This document shows positions 52,380 to 64,000 of a stretch of 64,000 bases of DNA, piece by piece; the stretch's first letter is position 1, and the number at the start of each line of letters is the position of its first letter. Origin of the DNA: Thioclava marina (GTDB lineage: Bacteria > Pseudomonadota > Alphaproteobacteria > Rhodobacterales > Rhodobacteraceae); the NCBI RefSeq assembly GCF_002020135.1, contig NZ_MPZS01000002.1, positions 310,001 through 374,000 on the forward strand, written 5' to 3'. Below the pieces are notes generated by a model that worked only from the letters and a program-made list of their open reading frames with translations, had not been told where the DNA came from and ran no database searches. The position numbers and the translations under genes are program-made.

Positions 52380-53449
52380 CGGCTCAACCCACCAGCCACC
52401 GTCGGCAGATCCAGCGCGCTGAACCCGTAATGCTTCAGCCAGCGCAGGTCGCTCTCGAAGAACGCGCGCAGGTCGGGGATGCCGTATTTCAGCATCGCGA
52501 GGCGGTCGATGCCGATGCCGAAGGCGAAGCCCTGCCATTCGCTCGGGTCGATCCCGGCGGACTCGAGCACTTTCGGATGCACCATCCCCGAGCCGAGGAT
52601 CTCCATCCAGTCGTCGCCCTCGCCGATCTTGAGCGAGCCGCCCTCCCACGAGCAGCGGATATCGACCTCGGCCGAGGGCTCGGTGAAGGGGAAATGCGAG
52701 GCGCGGAAGCGCAGCTCGACGCCGTCCACCTCAAAGAAGGCCTTGCAGAACTCTTCGAGCACCCATTTCAGGTTCGCCATCGAGATGTCCTTGCCGATCG
52801 CGAGGCCTTCGACCTGATGGAACATCGGCGTGTGGGTCTGGTCCATGTCCATGCGGTAGACGCGGCCCGGCGCGATCACGCGGATCGGAGCGCCCTGCTC
52901 CAGCATCGCGCGGATCTGCACCGGCGAGGTATGGGTGCGTAGCACATGCGGCGGGCGGGTGTCGCCTTCGTCGCGATGCATGAAGAACGTGTCATGCTCC
53001 TGCCGCGCGGGGTGTTCGGGCGCGATGTTGAGCGCGTCGAAATTGTGCCAGTCATCCTCGATCTGCGGGCCTTCGGCCACGGCAAAGCCCATATCGGCGA
53101 AGATCGCGGTGACCTCGTCCATCACTTGGCTGACGGGGTGAATGGTGCCAGCGCGGCGCGGACGGCCCGGCAGCGTCACGTCGAGCCATTCCTCGCGCAG
53201 GCGCGCATCGAGGGCCGCATCGGCCAGCGCCACCTTCTTCGCGCGGAGCGCCGCGTCGATCTCGTCGCGCAGCACGTTGAGCGCCTTGCCGGTGGTCTGA
53301 CGCTCCTCCGGGGTCATCTTGCCCAGCTCGCGCATCTTCAGGCTGATCTCGCCCTTCTTGCCCAAGGCGGCCAGACGGATCTCTTCCAGCGCGGCCTCGT
53401 CGGTCACATCGGCCACGGCGCTCAGGTATTTATCGCGAAGCTCTTGCAT
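52376..53449 (-). CDS. pheS: Phenylalanine-tRNA ligase alpha subunit
   Basis: 357 aa. An N-terminal coiled coil (1-85) and class II catalytic core, with motif 2 in the [12 protein letters not shown] segment and motif 3 G-x-G-I-D-R-L-A-M-L. Charges tRNA-Phe with PheT. ATG 53449. Confidence 0.97.
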   Translation of the reverse strand: MQELRDKYLSAVADVTDEAALEEIRLAALGKKGEISLKMRELGKMTPEERQTTGKALNVLRDEIDAALRAKKVALADAALDARLREEWLDVTLPGRPRRAGTIHPVSQVMDEVTAIFADMGFAVAEGPQIEDDWHNFDALNIAPEHPARQEHDTFFMHRDEGDTRPPHVLRTHTSPVQIRAMLEQGAPIRVIAPGRVYRMDMDQTHTPMFHQVEGLAIGKDISMANLKWVLEEFCKAFFEVDGVELRFRASHFPFTEPSAEVDIRCSWEGGSLKIGEGDDWMEILGSGMVHPKVLESAGIDPSEWQGFAFGIGIDRLAMLKYGIPDLRAFFESDLRWLKHYGFSALDLPTVAGGLSR

Positions 53450-53539
53450 GTCTTCCCCCGGGAATTTCTTGGCTCACGGGTTAGCCGCGCTGCGCCGCCT
53501 TTGCAACCTCGGCCTTGCGCGAAAGCGGCGAATGGGGCC

Positions 53540-54850
53540 TCAGTTCGCCCCGCGCGCCTTGAGCTCGGCGCGGGGATAAAGCCGCGCCATGGTGATCCCG
53601 CGCGTGGCATTGAGCACCATCAGCCCCGCCCAGAGCCCGTGATTGCCCAACGCGGGGATCAAGAGGGCAAGCGCGCCGGCATAGACCGCGACCGACAGGA
53701 GCATCGCGTTGCGCATCTCGCGGGTGAGCGTGGCGCCGATGAAGATGCCGTCGAGCATCCAGCTCGCGATGCCGATCAGAGGAGCTGCCGCGATCCAGGG
53801 CAGGTAGGCGCGGGCCTCTTCGCGCACATGCGGGGCGGTGGTCATCAGGTCGATGATCCAGGGGCCAGCAAGGAAGAACGCTGCGCCCAGAAGCGCCGCG
53901 CCTCCCACACCCCACTGCGAGGAGACAACCGCCGCGCGGCGCAGCCGCAGCACCGAATGCGCCCCCACCGCCTGGCCCACGAGGCTTTCCGCCGCGAAGG
54001 CAAAACCGTCGAGCGCATAGGCGGTGATGTTGAGAAACTGGACCAGCACCTGATTGGCCGCAAGCGTCACGTCCCCCTGCCCCGCGCCGAGGAAGAGAAA
54101 GGCGGTGAAGCTTGCTTGCAGCAGGATCGAGCGCAGCATGATATCGGTGTTCACCCGCGCCATCGTGGCGAGTTTCACCCGGTCGAAGATCGCGCGCGCC
54201 CGCCACAGCCCGTTCGCGAAGGCCGCGCGGCACAGCCAGATCGCGAGTGTGACCCCGGCCACCTCAGAGATCAGCGTCGCACCTGCCACCCCCGCGACGC
54301 CCCAGCCGAAGCTGAGCACGAAAAGCAGGTCGAGCCCCACATTGAGCGCATTCATCGTCACCTGAAGCACCAGCACGCCGCGGGTGCGCTCGAGCGCGAT
54401 CAGCCAGCCGGTGAAGGCATAAAGCGAGATCGTCAGCGGCGCGCCCCAGATCCGGATCCCGAGATAGGTCCGCGCGAGGCTCTCGACCTCGTCGCTGGCG
54501 GGAGCGATGCGGAAGGCGGCCCAGAAAAGCGGGATTTGCAGCAAGATCAGGCCAAGCCCCGCGAGGCCCGCGATGATCAGCGCGCGCATCAGCCCCGCCG
54601 AGACCTCGGCGCTGTCGCCCGTCCCGTGCGCCTGGCTGACGAGCCCGGTCGTGCCCATGCGCAAGAAGCCGAAGACCCAGTAGATCGAGGACAGGATGAC
54701 CGCACCGATCCCCACCGCCCCGATCGGCGCGGGCAGGCCAAGCTGGCCCACCACCCCGGTATCGACCGCGCCGAGAATCGGAATCGTGGCGTTCGACAGG
54801 ACGATCGGGCCCGCGATCTTCAGAACGCGGGCATGGGTGATCTCAGCCAT
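53540..54850 (-). CDS. MATE family efflux transporter
   Basis: 436-aa, 12-helix Na+/H+-coupled multidrug exporter. The duplicated six-helix halves are plain, with P-I-V-L-S-N-A-T-I-P-I-L-G-A-V-D-T at the start. It overlaps the upstream thioesterase gene by 8 nt, so the three genes form one operon. Confidence 0.92.
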   Translation of the reverse strand: MAEITHARVLKIAGPIVLSNATIPILGAVDTGVVGQLGLPAPIGAVGIGAVILSSIYWVFGFLRMGTTGLVSQAHGTGDSAEVSAGLMRALIIAGLAGLGLILLQIPLFWAAFRIAPASDEVESLARTYLGIRIWGAPLTISLYAFTGWLIALERTRGVLVLQVTMNALNVGLDLLFVLSFGWGVAGVAGATLISEVAGVTLAIWLCRAAFANGLWRARAIFDRVKLATMARVNTDIMLRSILLQASFTAFLFLGAGQGDVTLAANQVLVQFLNITAYALDGFAFAAESLVGQAVGAHSVLRLRRAAVVSSQWGVGGAALLGAAFFLAGPWIIDLMTTAPHVREEARAYLPWIAAAPLIGIASWMLDGIFIGATLTREMRNAMLLSVAVYAGALALLIPALGNHGLWAGLMVLNATRGITMARLYPRAELKARGAN

Positions 54851-55367
54851 CCGAGGGCATGGCGTCGCGCGCGGGCATCAGGAAATGCCCCGTCGCCTGC
54901 GCGAAGAGCCGCGTGCGATTGTCCTGCCAGGCTTCGACATGGACGGAGGCATAGCGCCGCCCCGAGCGATTGACTCGCGCACGCGCATAGGCGTCGCGCG
55001 GCAGGCCCGAGCGCAGGTAATCGACGGTGAAGTCGATCGTCTTGGGCAGGCGCGGCATCGTTTCGGGATTGAGCTTTCCGGGGTCGATCCGCCCCGCCTC
55101 GATATCTTCCCACAGATAGGACCAGCTCAGCTCGATGATCGCGGCGACCTCGAGAAAGGCCGCCGTCACGCCTCCGTGGAGCGCGGGAAGCATCGGGTTG
55201 CCGATCAACTTCTCATCGAACGGCAGGATCGCGGTCAACTCATCGCCGCGGCGGTCGAAATGGATGCCGAGAAACTGCGAGTAGGGCACGCCCTCGACGA
55301 GCATCCGCAGGGCGGCGTCGCGACGTTGCTTTACGGTCTGGACGGGTTCGGGCTTCGGACGGCTCAT
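54843..55367 (-). CDS. PaaI-type hotdog thioesterase (paralog 2)
   Basis: 174 aa hotdog fold. The [11 protein letters not shown] motif and the hydrophobic helix match acyl-CoA thioesterases of the PaaI/YbgC group. It has a ~30-residue N-terminal extension over its neighbour. It overlaps both neighbours by 4-8 nt. Confidence 0.85.
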   Translation of the reverse strand: MSRPKPEPVQTVKQRRDAALRMLVEGVPYSQFLGIHFDRRGDELTAILPFDEKLIGNPMLPALHGGVTAAFLEVAAIIELSWSYLWEDIEAGRIDPGKLNPETMPRLPKTIDFTVDYLRSGLPRDAYARARVNRSGRRYASVHVEAWQDNRTRLFAQATGHFLMPARDAMPSDG

Positions 55368-55807
55368 TTGCTCCCCTCCCGGCGGGTGACGGTGAAGGCG
55401 CCGGTGGCGGCGGCAACGGGCAGCCCCTCTTCCTCGTCATGGGCGGTGGCGCGCACGAAGGCGACCGAGCGCGTGACATGATAGCACTCGGCGCGCGCGG
55501 TGATGCGCTGGCCGGGCTTGGCGGGACGCATGTAATCGATGCGCAGGTCAAGCGTCGCGGTGATCGCCCCTGCGTCGGGATGGCTCATCACGGCCGCGCC
55601 CGCGCAGGTATCCATCAGCGCCGAGACCGCGCCTCCGTGGATGACGCCGGTGCGCGGATCGCCCACGAAGCGGGTATCATAGGCCATCGAAAGGGAGGCC
55701 GTGCCCGGCCCTATCGAATCCATCCGCATGCCAAGAGCGCGTGCATGGGGGATCGCCTCGATGAATTGGCGGGCCTGTTCGAGAATTGGGTCGTCGGAGG
55801 TGCTCAT
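55364..55807 (-). CDS. PaaI-type hotdog thioesterase (paralog 1)
   Basis: 147 aa hotdog fold. [12 protein letters not shown] is the PaaI catalytic helix, followed by T-L-D-L-R-I-D-Y. It hydrolyses acyl- or aryl-CoA esters. First gene of the thioesterase-MATE operon, ATGA overlap to the next. Confidence 0.9.
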   Translation of the reverse strand: MSTSDDPILEQARQFIEAIPHARALGMRMDSIGPGTASLSMAYDTRFVGDPRTGVIHGGAVSALMDTCAGAAVMSHPDAGAITATLDLRIDYMRPAKPGQRITARAECYHVTRSVAFVRATAHDEEEGLPVAAATGAFTVTRREGSK

Positions 55808-56078
55808 GGACCTGTCCGCTGGTTTGGGTCGGGCAGACTATCGACGAGGGACGGCAGGGGATCAAGGGGCGACGCAGGGGCGCTTTGCCCAACATCGGGG
55901 ATGGAGGAGTGTCCCCGGGGCGACGCTGACGGCTCGCCAGATGCCCGATCCGCGCCAAGGCTCAAGGCAGGGGACTGCGATCCGGCGTCCGGGGCTCGCC
56001 GTTCGCGTTCGCCGCTTTGGTAGCGCCACCGCCCCCCCCCCCGATCCATGCAAAGGCACTGAACGCGGCTCACCCCTC

Positions 56079-56106
56079 TTGCGACCGGGGCGTCGTTGCG
56101 TATAAA
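56079..56106 (+). promoter_or_regulatory. Promoter for carB
   Basis: TTGCGA, 16-bp spacer, TATAAA, 37 bp before the carB start. The remainder of 55808-56142 is GC-rich with no gene seen. Confidence 0.55.
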
Positions 56107-56142
56107 GCGCCTCAATTTGCGCAGCGATCAGAGGGGATTCCC

Positions 56143-59100
56143 ATGCCGAAGAGAACAGACATCTCGTCCATCCTCATTATCGGCGCCGGACCTATCGTGA
56201 TCGGACAGGCCTGCGAATTCGACTATTCGGGGGCCCAGGCCTGCAAGGCGCTGCGCGAAGAGGGCTACCGCGTCATCCTCGTGAACTCCAACCCCGCGAC
56301 GATCATGACCGATCCGGGGCTGGCGGACGCCACCTATATCGAGCCGATCACTCCCGAGGTCGTCGCCAAGATCATCGAGAAAGAACGCCCCGACGCGGTG
56401 CTGCCGACGATGGGTGGCCAGACCGGCCTCAACACCGCGCTGGCGCTGGCCGACATGGGCGTGCTGGAGAAATTCGGCGTCGAACTGATCGGCGCGAACC
56501 GCGACGCCATCGAGATGGCCGAAGACCGCAAACTGTTCCGCGAGGCGATGGACCGGCTGGGCATCGAGAACCCGAAAGCCACGATCATCACCGCGCCGAA
56601 ACGCGAAGACGGACGTTTCGACATCAATGAGGGCGTGCGTCAGGCACTGGTCGAGTTGGAGCATATCGGCCTGCCCGCGATCATCCGTCCTGCCTTCACG
56701 CTGGGCGGCACCGGCGGCGGCGTCGCCTATAACCGCGAGGATTACGAGCGGATCTGCCGTTCGGGCCTCGATGCCTCGCCGATGGCGCAGATCCTCGTCG
56801 ATGAAAGCTTGCTGGGCTGGAAGGAATACGAGATGGAAGTCGTCCGCGACAAAGCGGACAACGCGATCATCGTGTGTTCCATCGAGAACGTCGACCCGAT
56901 GGGCGTGCACACGGGCGACTCGATCACCGTGGCGCCCGCGCTGACGCTGACCGACAAGGAATACCAGATCATGCGCAACGGCTCGATCGCCGTGCTGCGC
57001 GAGATCGGCGTGGAAACGGGCGGCTCGAACGTGCAATGGGCGATCAACCCCGAAGACGGGCGCATGGTCGTGATCGAGATGAACCCGCGCGTGTCGCGTT
57101 CCTCGGCGCTGGCGTCGAAGGCCACCGGCTTCCCGATCGCGAAGATCGCGGCGAAGCTGGCCGTGGGCTACACGCTCGACGAGCTGGACAACGACATCAC
57201 CAAGGTCACGCCCGCGAGCTTCGAGCCGACCATCGACTATGTCGTCACCAAGATCCCCCGTTTCGCCTTCGAGAAATTCGCAGGTTCCAAGCCGGAACTG
57301 ACCACCGCGATGAAATCGGTGGGCGAAGCGATGGCAATCGGCCGTACCTTCCACGAATCCGTGCAAAAGGCGCTGGCCTCGATGGAAACCGGCCTGACCG
57401 GCTTCGACGAGATCGAGATCGAGGGCGCGCCCGAGAAGGCCGCCGTGATCAAGGCGATCTCGTCCCAGACCCCGGACCGCATCCGTCTCATCGCGCAGGC
57501 GATGCGCCACGGTCTGACCGATGTCGAAATCCAGCACGCGACCGCTTTCGATCCGTGGTTCCTCGCGCGCATCCGCGAGATCGTCGAGACCGAGGCCGAG
57601 GTGCGCAAGCACGGCCTGCCGCTCGACGAGAAGGGTCTGCGCAAACTCAAGATGATGGGCTTCTCGGATGCGCGTCTGGCCAAGCTGACCGGCCGCGACG
57701 AGGCGCAGGTCCGCCGCGCACGCCGCAACCTCGGCGTCACCGCCGTGTTCAAGCGTATCGACACCTGCGCGGCCGAATTCGAGGCGCAGACGCCCTACAT
57801 GTATTCGACCTACGAAGCCCCCGCGATGGGCGACGTGGAATGCGAGGCGCGTCCCTCCGACCGCAAGAAGGTCGTGATCCTCGGTGGCGGCCCGAACCGG
57901 ATCGGTCAGGGGATCGAGTTCGACTATTGCTGCTGTCACGCCTGTTTCGCGCTGACCGATGCGGGCTATGAGACGATCATGGTCAACTGCAACCCCGAGA
58001 CCGTGTCGACCGATTACGACACCTCGGACCGCCTCTACTTCGAGCCGCTGACGCTCGAGCATGTGCTGGAAATCCTGCGCGTCGAGCGCGACAACGGCAC
58101 GCTGCATGGTGTGATCGTGCAATTCGGCGGCCAGACGCCCCTGAAGCTCGCCAACGCGCTTGAGGCCGAAGGCATCCCGATCCTCGGCACCACGCCCGAC
58201 GCGATTGACCTTGCCGAAGACCGCGAGCGGTTCCAGTCGCTGCTGAACCAGCTCGAACTCAAGCAACCGGTCAACGGGATCGCGCATTCCGACGCCGAAG
58301 CCTTCGAGATCGCGGGCCGCGTCGGCTATCCGCTGGTGATCCGCCCCTCCTATGTGCTGGGCGGCCGCGCGATGGAAATCGTGCGCGACCTCGACCAGCT
58401 CAAGCGCTACATCCGCGACGCGGTCGTGGTGTCGGGTGACAGCCCCGTCCTGCTCGACAGCTACCTTGCAGGCGCGATCGAGGTCGATGTGGATGCGCTC
58501 TGCGATGGCGAGAGCGTCCATGTCGCGGGCATCATGCAGCATATCGAGGAAGCGGGCGTCCACTCGGGCGACTCGGCCTGTTCGCTGCCGCCCTATTCGC
58601 TGTCCCCGGAGATCGTGGCCGAGCTGAAGGTGCAGACCGAAAAGCTCGCGCGCGGCCTCAACGTGGTCGGCTTGATGAACGTGCAATTCGCGATCAAGGA
58701 TGGCGAGATCTACGTCCTCGAGGTCAACCCGCGCGCCTCGCGCACCGTGCCCTTCGTGGCGAAAGCCACCGACTCGGCCATCGCCTCGATCGCCGCGCGC
58801 GTGATGGCGGGCGAGAAGCTCTCGGCCTTCCCGGCCCGTCCGCCCTATCCCGAAGGCGTCGGCCCCGACACTCCGCTGCCCTTCGCAGATCCGCTCACGC
58901 TGGCCGATCCGCAAACGCCGTGGTTCTCGGTCAAGGAAGCGGTGCTGCCCTTCGCCCGCTTCCCGGGCGTCGACACGCTGCTCGGGCCGGAAATGCGCTC
59001 GACCGGCGAGGTCATGGGCTGGGATCGCGACTTCCCCTCCGCCTTCTGGAAGGCACAGCTCGGCGCAGGCACGGTGCTGCCCGAGAGCGGTCGCGTCTTC

Positions 59101-59472
59101 TTCTCGATCAAGGATTCCGACAAGTCCGACGAGCTGGCACAGGCCGCGCGCGACCTGATCGAGATGGGCTTCTCGATCATCGCCACCGGTGGCACCAGCG
59201 CCTGGCTGGACGGGCATGGCGTGAAAGCCGAGAAGGTGCTCAAGGTCTATGAGGGCCGCCCGAACATCGTGGACCGTCTGAAGAACGACGAGATCGCGCT
59301 GGTCTTCAACACCACCGATGGCAGCCAGGCGATCTCGGACAGTCGCGACATCCGCGCCGTCGCGCTCTACGACAAGATCCCCTACTTCACCACCGCCGCC
59401 GCCTCGATCGCGGCCGTGGCGGCGATCAAGAGCGCCCGGGACGGCGAGGTTCACGTACGGTCGTTGCAGTAA
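56143..59472 (+). CDS. carB: Carbamoyl-phosphate synthase large subunit
   Basis: 1109 aa, full length. Two ATP-grasp synthetase halves, each starting with a G-G/A-G-P-x-x-I-G-Q-x-x-E-F-D-Y motif, and a C-terminal MGS allosteric domain (about 965-1105). It makes carbamoyl phosphate for arginine and pyrimidines with CarA, which is not in the window. GAGGGG before ATG 56143. Confidence 0.98.
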   Translation: MPKRTDISSILIIGAGPIVIGQACEFDYSGAQACKALREEGYRVILVNSNPATIMTDPGLADATYIEPITPEVVAKIIEKERPDAVLPTMGGQTGLNTALALADMGVLEKFGVELIGANRDAIEMAEDRKLFREAMDRLGIENPKATIITAPKREDGRFDINEGVRQALVELEHIGLPAIIRPAFTLGGTGGGVAYNREDYERICRSGLDASPMAQILVDESLLGWKEYEMEVVRDKADNAIIVCSIENVDPMGVHTGDSITVAPALTLTDKEYQIMRNGSIAVLREIGVETGGSNVQWAINPEDGRMVVIEMNPRVSRSSALASKATGFPIAKIAAKLAVGYTLDELDNDITKVTPASFEPTIDYVVTKIPRFAFEKFAGSKPELTTAMKSVGEAMAIGRTFHESVQKALASMETGLTGFDEIEIEGAPEKAAVIKAISSQTPDRIRLIAQAMRHGLTDVEIQHATAFDPWFLARIREIVETEAEVRKHGLPLDEKGLRKLKMMGFSDARLAKLTGRDEAQVRRARRNLGVTAVFKRIDTCAAEFEAQTPYMYSTYEAPAMGDVECEARPSDRKKVVILGGGPNRIGQGIEFDYCCCHACFALTDAGYETIMVNCNPETVSTDYDTSDRLYFEPLTLEHVLEILRVERDNGTLHGVIVQFGGQTPLKLANALEAEGIPILGTTPDAIDLAEDRERFQSLLNQLELKQPVNGIAHSDAEAFEIAGRVGYPLVIRPSYVLGGRAMEIVRDLDQLKRYIRDAVVVSGDSPVLLDSYLAGAIEVDVDALCDGESVHVAGIMQHIEEAGVHSGDSACSLPPYSLSPEIVAELKVQTEKLARGLNVVGLMNVQFAIKDGEIYVLEVNPRASRTVPFVAKATDSAIASIAARVMAGEKLSAFPARPPYPEGVGPDTPLPFADPLTLADPQTPWFSVKEAVLPFARFPGVDTLLGPEMRSTGEVMGWDRDFPSAFWKAQLGAGTVLPESGRVFFSIKDSDKSDELAQAARDLIEMGFSIIATGGTSAWLDGHGVKAEKVLKVYEGRPNIVDRLKNDEIALVFNTTDGSQAISDSRDIRAVALYDKIPYFTTAAASIAAVAAIKSARDGEVHVRSLQ

Positions 59473-59496
59473 ACACCTGACAGATCGTCATTTTGT

Positions 59497-59528
59497 GGCC
59501 CCCGGAACACAGGTTCCGGGGGCCTTTT
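59497..59528 (+). terminator. Terminator after carB
   Basis: 12-bp stem GGCCCCCGGAAC/GTTCCGGGGGCC with a 4-nt loop, then TTTT. Confidence 0.9.
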
Positions 59529-59613
59529 CATTCTCACGCAAACTTCGATTGAGTGGCGATCACGTCCGGCGTGACAGTCAGGGAACCAAGAACACCACAA
59601 ACGAGCAGGACAG

Positions 59614-60342
59614 ATGAAAACGTCTCTTTTTGCCGCGGCACTCGTCGCACTCGCCCCTCACGCCTCCAGCGCCGCCGAACTGGTGGGCGGCTCGGTCACG
59701 CTGAGCTATTCGGATCTGGTCAATAACGACTACTACTCGGCGCTGGCCAAACGCGCGGTTTCCGGCTCGGCCGAAGTCAGCTTCGGCCCGGCCTTCTCGG
59801 TGCAGGGCGACCTCGCCTATGTGAATTTCAACGGCGGGCATAATTTCGAACTCGACTCCAATAACGTCGGGCTCCACGCGATCTATCGTCCGGCGAGCGC
59901 CACCGCGCTCGGCGCCTTCTGGGGCCGCGACACGATCAACGGGAGTGGCTCGAACTATTACGGGATCGAAGTGGGCCACAGCGTCGGCGCCTTCTGGGGG
60001 GAAGCCTATTTCACCCGCGTCGACCAGAGGAACACGACGGGTGATCTCTACGGTGTCTCGGGGCGCTACACGCTCAACGATCGCGTCTCGTTCAATGCAG
60101 CCCTCGACGTCTTCAATGTCTCCTACATGAACACGAACCGCGCCTCGATCGGCGTCGATTACAGCGTGACGGACGCCCTCACCCTGAGCGGCACGATCGG
60201 CCATTTCGACCAGGGCTATGCAGGCCCGTCGGACTTCATCTCGGTGGGCGCGACATTCACCTTCGGCCCGAACAAGCGCGCGACCTTCAAGCAGCGCGAT
60301 CTGCTGAACTACTTGCCGGGTCTGGGCGGTTTCGCGGCCTGA
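59614..60342 (+). CDS. Outer-membrane beta-barrel (porin-like) protein
   Basis: 242 aa. A signal peptide (A-S-S-A-A-E) then about ten alternating amphipathic strands such as G-S-V-T-L-S-Y-S-D-L and A-S-I-G-V-D-Y-S-V. The length suits a small barrel. The family's usual final aromatic is not at the C-terminus. No substrate can be inferred. AGGACAG precedes ATG. Confidence 0.75.
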   Translation: MKTSLFAAALVALAPHASSAAELVGGSVTLSYSDLVNNDYYSALAKRAVSGSAEVSFGPAFSVQGDLAYVNFNGGHNFELDSNNVGLHAIYRPASATALGAFWGRDTINGSGSNYYGIEVGHSVGAFWGEAYFTRVDQRNTTGDLYGVSGRYTLNDRVSFNAALDVFNVSYMNTNRASIGVDYSVTDALTLSGTIGHFDQGYAGPSDFISVGATFTFGPNKRATFKQRDLLNYLPGLGGFAA

Positions 60343-60370
60343 TCGCGCAACACAGGTTTCAGAATGACAA

Positions 60371-60395
60371 GGGCGGCCCCGTGGCCGCCCTTTTT
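60371..60395. terminator. Terminator between convergent barrel and GH25 genes
   Basis: GGGCGGCC/GGCCGCCC, 8-bp stem, then TTTTT on the plus strand; on the minus strand it is followed only by TTGT. Confidence 0.85.
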
Positions 60396-61222
60396 CAACC
60401 CCGCTGCGCTCGCCGCGCGAGCCAGCCCTCCCAGGCGCCGGGAGAGCCCGCAAAGGCGTTCATATCCACCGTGCCGGGCACGCCGGGCACCACGCCGGTG
60501 CCGCTATACTGCCAGAAGCTCCACTGCGCGCCCGGATAACGCTCCATCGGGTGTCCCGCGACCGAGCGCAGCCAGAACTCGTAGCCCGGGAACTGCTCCA
60601 ACCCGTTGTCACGCCAGAAATCGACCGTGGTGTAGATCACGGGCCGCGTGCCGTAATGCTCGTTCACGATGGCGAGGAAGCGGCGCATCTCGGCGCGGAC
60701 CTCGCGGGCGGCGGGGCGGCGACGACAGCTCGGCGAGGTATGGTTCCACTCGATATCGAGCACCGGCGGCAAATCCCCCGCACGCCTGGGGACATTCCGG
60801 ATATACCAGCGCGCCTGCTCCTCGGGAGAGCGGCAGAAATAGTAGAAGTGATAGGCCCCGACCGGCACCCCCGCACCGCGCGCCAGCGCGGCATTCACGC
60901 GAAAGCCCGGGTCGGAGTGATCGCCCCCTTCCGTCGCCTTGAGCCAGGCGAACGAAACCCCCGCGCCGCGCGCCCGGTGCCAGTCGATCTCGCCCTGATA
61001 ACGCGCCGCGTCGATGCCGTGCACCGGCAGGCTCGCGGGCGTCAGCCCTTCCCAGCCATGCGGGTCGGTATCGCCGAAGCGCGCGGGGATCCCGTCGGCG
61101 CGGTAGTTCGAAGCCGCGAGCATCGCGGGCCGCATCAACTCCGCCTGCTGGCCGCGCGGCGCGCCGCATCCCGTAAGGCTCAGCGCCGCCCCGGTCACGA
61201 ACAGCCTGCGCGAGAGTCCCAT
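60395..61222 (-). CDS. GH25 family lysozyme, lipoprotein
   Basis: 275 aa. Signal with lipobox L-T-G-C (about 15-18), then a GH25 barrel with G-I-D-A-A-R-Y-Q-G and the catalytic acidic strand P-V-L-D-I-E-W. It cleaves peptidoglycan muramidase-fashion. GAGGAGGTGAG before ATG 61222 fixes the start. Confidence 0.9.
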   Translation of the reverse strand: MGLSRRLFVTGAALSLTGCGAPRGQQAELMRPAMLAASNYRADGIPARFGDTDPHGWEGLTPASLPVHGIDAARYQGEIDWHRARGAGVSFAWLKATEGGDHSDPGFRVNAALARGAGVPVGAYHFYYFCRSPEEQARWYIRNVPRRAGDLPPVLDIEWNHTSPSCRRRPAAREVRAEMRRFLAIVNEHYGTRPVIYTTVDFWRDNGLEQFPGYEFWLRSVAGHPMERYPGAQWSFWQYSGTGVVPGVPGTVDMNAFAGSPGAWEGWLARRAQRG

Positions 61223-61262
61223 GCTCACCTCCTCGTGATTTTGTACCAGCCTCTCATGCAAA

Positions 61263-61292
61263 GGCCCGGCTGTCACCTGTGACAACCGGGCC
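61263..61292 (-). terminator. Terminator after EF-hand gene
   Basis: Minus strand GGCCCGGTTGTCA/TGACAGCCGGGCC (one internal mismatch), then TTTGC. Confidence 0.6.
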
Positions 61293-61365
61293 AATCAGGG
61301 CTATCGGCAAAGCCTTGCCGGGATCAGTCCGCCAGCATGAATTTGCCGGCATCAATGTGCTGGCG

Positions 61366-62013
61366 TCAGTTTCCGGGGCCGAAATCGGCCCCGGTGATCA
61401 TCCCGTCGCCGTTGCGGTCGCGCATGCGGAACCAAAGATCGGTGCCCGCCACGAATTCCGTGCGCGAGATCACCCTGTCGCCATTCCGGTCGAAAATCAT
61501 CAGCCCTTCCCCCGCGGGCGTGTCAAAGCCCGCAACGGCGGCCGCATTTCCGCCCGGCCCAAGACCGCGGCCCTGACCGGGACCTTGGCCCAGACCTTGG
61601 CCGGGGCCCATCCCCCTGCCGGGCGCCATGCCGCCCTTGCCGGGGCCCTGCCCCGGCCCCATCCCGTTGCCGGGTCCCTGCCCCATGCCCAGCCCCTGCC
61701 CCATGCCCAGCCCCTGCCCCGGCTGCATGCCTTCGGGAAGCTGGTGGCCCGGGCCCATGCCGGCCTCGCGCTCCATCTCTCGGTGTTCGTCGATCATCGC
61801 GATCTCGTCGGCGGAATATGTCCCGTCCTCGTTCTGATCGAACATGGTGAAAATGTCGCCGCGACGCTCCCGCGCCTCGTCGAGCGTGACCTTTCCATCT
61901 CCGTTCAGATCCCATTGCGCCATGAATTCCACGCCGGGAACGGGAACGTTCTGAGCGAAAATCGGGCCTGCCGCGAGAGCCATGGCGGCGGCGAGTGGAG
62001 CTAGATATTTCAT
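61366..62013 (-). CDS. Exported EF-hand protein with Gly/Met/Pro/Gln-rich linker
   Basis: 215 aa. A signal peptide (about 1-20, F-A-Q) and two pairs of EF-hand loops: D-L-N-G-D-G-K and D-Q-N-E-D-G-T near the N-terminus, D-R-N-G-D-R-V and D-R-N-G-D-G-M at the C-terminus. Between them about 80 residues are G-M-G-P-G-Q-G-type repeats. Likely periplasmic calcium (or, via Met, copper) binding. ATG 62013. Confidence 0.85.
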   Translation of the reverse strand: MKYLAPLAAAMALAAGPIFAQNVPVPGVEFMAQWDLNGDGKVTLDEARERRGDIFTMFDQNEDGTYSADEIAMIDEHREMEREAGMGPGHQLPEGMQPGQGLGMGQGLGMGQGPGNGMGPGQGPGKGGMAPGRGMGPGQGLGQGPGQGRGLGPGGNAAAVAGFDTPAGEGLMIFDRNGDRVISRTEFVAGTDLWFRMRDRNGDGMITGADFGPGN

Positions 62014-62116
62014 CGGTCCTGTCCTTTGCGAAAACTCATTCTGGCCTTGAAACGTCACGGCCCGCAGCTTCCGCCGCGGGCCAGACAACTTGTCGCACTC
62101 AAGGCGCGGGCAGGCC

Positions 62117-62455
62117 TCAGGCCGCGGCCAGCTCGTCCCAGCAGCCCAGCGCGTGACCGGCATACATGACGGCCGGACCGCCGCCCATCTGGATCGCCAT
62201 GCCGAGCACATCGCCCAGCTCCTCGCGGGTCGCCCCGGCCTTCATCAGCGCCTCGACATGGAAGTTGATGCAGGGCTCGCAGCGCAGCACGATCGCCATG
62301 CCGACCGCCAGGAGCTCTTTCGTCTTCACATCGAGCGGCCCGTTTTCCTTCACCGCTTTCGACAGCGTACCAAAGCCCGCGGTGGTGTCGGGGATCGCCC
62401 GGTACATCGCGCGCAGCTCGTTGCGCATCTCGTCGATCTTGGCCTTGTAGCTCAT
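62117..62455 (-). CDS. Carboxymuconolactone decarboxylase/AhpD-like protein
   Basis: 112 aa. R-C59-E-P-C62-I-N-F-H66 is the AhpD redox/proton relay, after K-T-K-E-L-L-A-V-G. Such proteins are thiol-peroxidase partners or decarboxylases; the CxxC favours the redox role. The ATG at 62455 is plain. Confidence 0.88.
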   Translation of the reverse strand: MSYKAKIDEMRNELRAMYRAIPDTTAGFGTLSKAVKENGPLDVKTKELLAVGMAIVLRCEPCINFHVEALMKAGATREELGDVLGMAIQMGGGPAVMYAGHALGCWDELAAA

Positions 62456-62612
62456 GGGAGGTCTCCTTGCGTTTCCTTTGTCAGAGCAAGTGCCACGCAG
62501 CCGGGAAAGCGGCCTTGACCTGCATCAATCGCTGCGCGCAATGCCGCCCTGTCTCGCGATCAACCCGATGAGGACCGCGCGCGCGGGCGGCAATCACGCG
62601 GCCGATCCATCC

Positions 62613-64000
<1,388 letters not shown>

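Noticed and set aside
56128-59454. 1108-codon open frame antisense to carB
   Set aside because: Low-complexity R/D/H/G content; carB on the plus strand is unmistakable.

Overview
The window looks like a high-GC alphaproteobacterial chromosome, most likely of the Rhodobacterales (Rhodobacteraceae/Paracoccaceae). The supporting signs are a TIGR02300 acidic zinc-ribbon protein, a VPLPA-type exosortase-sorted protein, YrhK, CcmF/CcmH, a GbcA-like Rieske oxygenase, and an intergenic element of the kind I associate with that order. It is interrupted by an integrated mobile island of about 32.5 kb, at roughly 3.1-35.7 kb, which is visibly AT-richer in most places.

Left chromosomal flank (1-3.1 kb): 3' part of a periplasmic copper chaperone, rpmB (L28), a GntR/FCD regulator, a YgjP-like metalloprotease, a TIGR02300 protein, and tRNA-Ala(GGC).

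Island (3.1-35.7 kb): a large serine recombinase reads antisense into the 3' end of tRNA-Ala. Next come a VirD4/TraG-like coupling ATPase operon, then a secreted protein followed by a 1620-residue RTX protein with a T4-type lysozyme head. The core is a phosphorothioation-type defence locus. It has a divergent cysteine desulfurase (SspA-like) and an operon of DUF4007 (SspB), a large P-loop ATPase (SspC), a PAPS-reductase-like ATP pyrophosphatase (SspD), a DUF262 protein and a SIR2-like protein. A second operon converges on it, encoding a 58-residue protein, a DndD/SMC-like ATPase, a dnd-associated small protein and a PLD-helicase. After that come ArdC antirestriction, two translationally coupled secreted proteins (S74 chaperone; LamG), an RP4-like oriT, small accessory genes, and MobC plus a MOBP relaxase. 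No mating-pair-formation genes are seen, so this is best read as an integrative mobilizable element.

Right chromosomal flank (35.7-64 kb): VPLPA protein, acyl-CoA synthetase, BON/LysM protein, ABC exporter, tRNA-Leu(UAA), PaaG-like hydratase, ccmH-ccmF, META lipoprotein, rhomboid, GFA, GMC oxidoreductase, pheT and pheS (separated by three small genes), MATE, two hotdog thioesterases, carB, a beta-barrel protein, GH25 lysozyme, EF-hand protein, AhpD-like protein and the 5' part of a Rieske oxygenase.

The most interesting system is the defence locus. Ssp-type modification genes share one operon with a DUF262 + SIR2 pair that resembles a split sensor/NADase effector in place of the usual SspE, and a second SMC-ATPase/PLD-helicase cassette faces them. 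The RTX-lysozyme with a secreted upstream partner is a second candidate toxin/immunity-like system.
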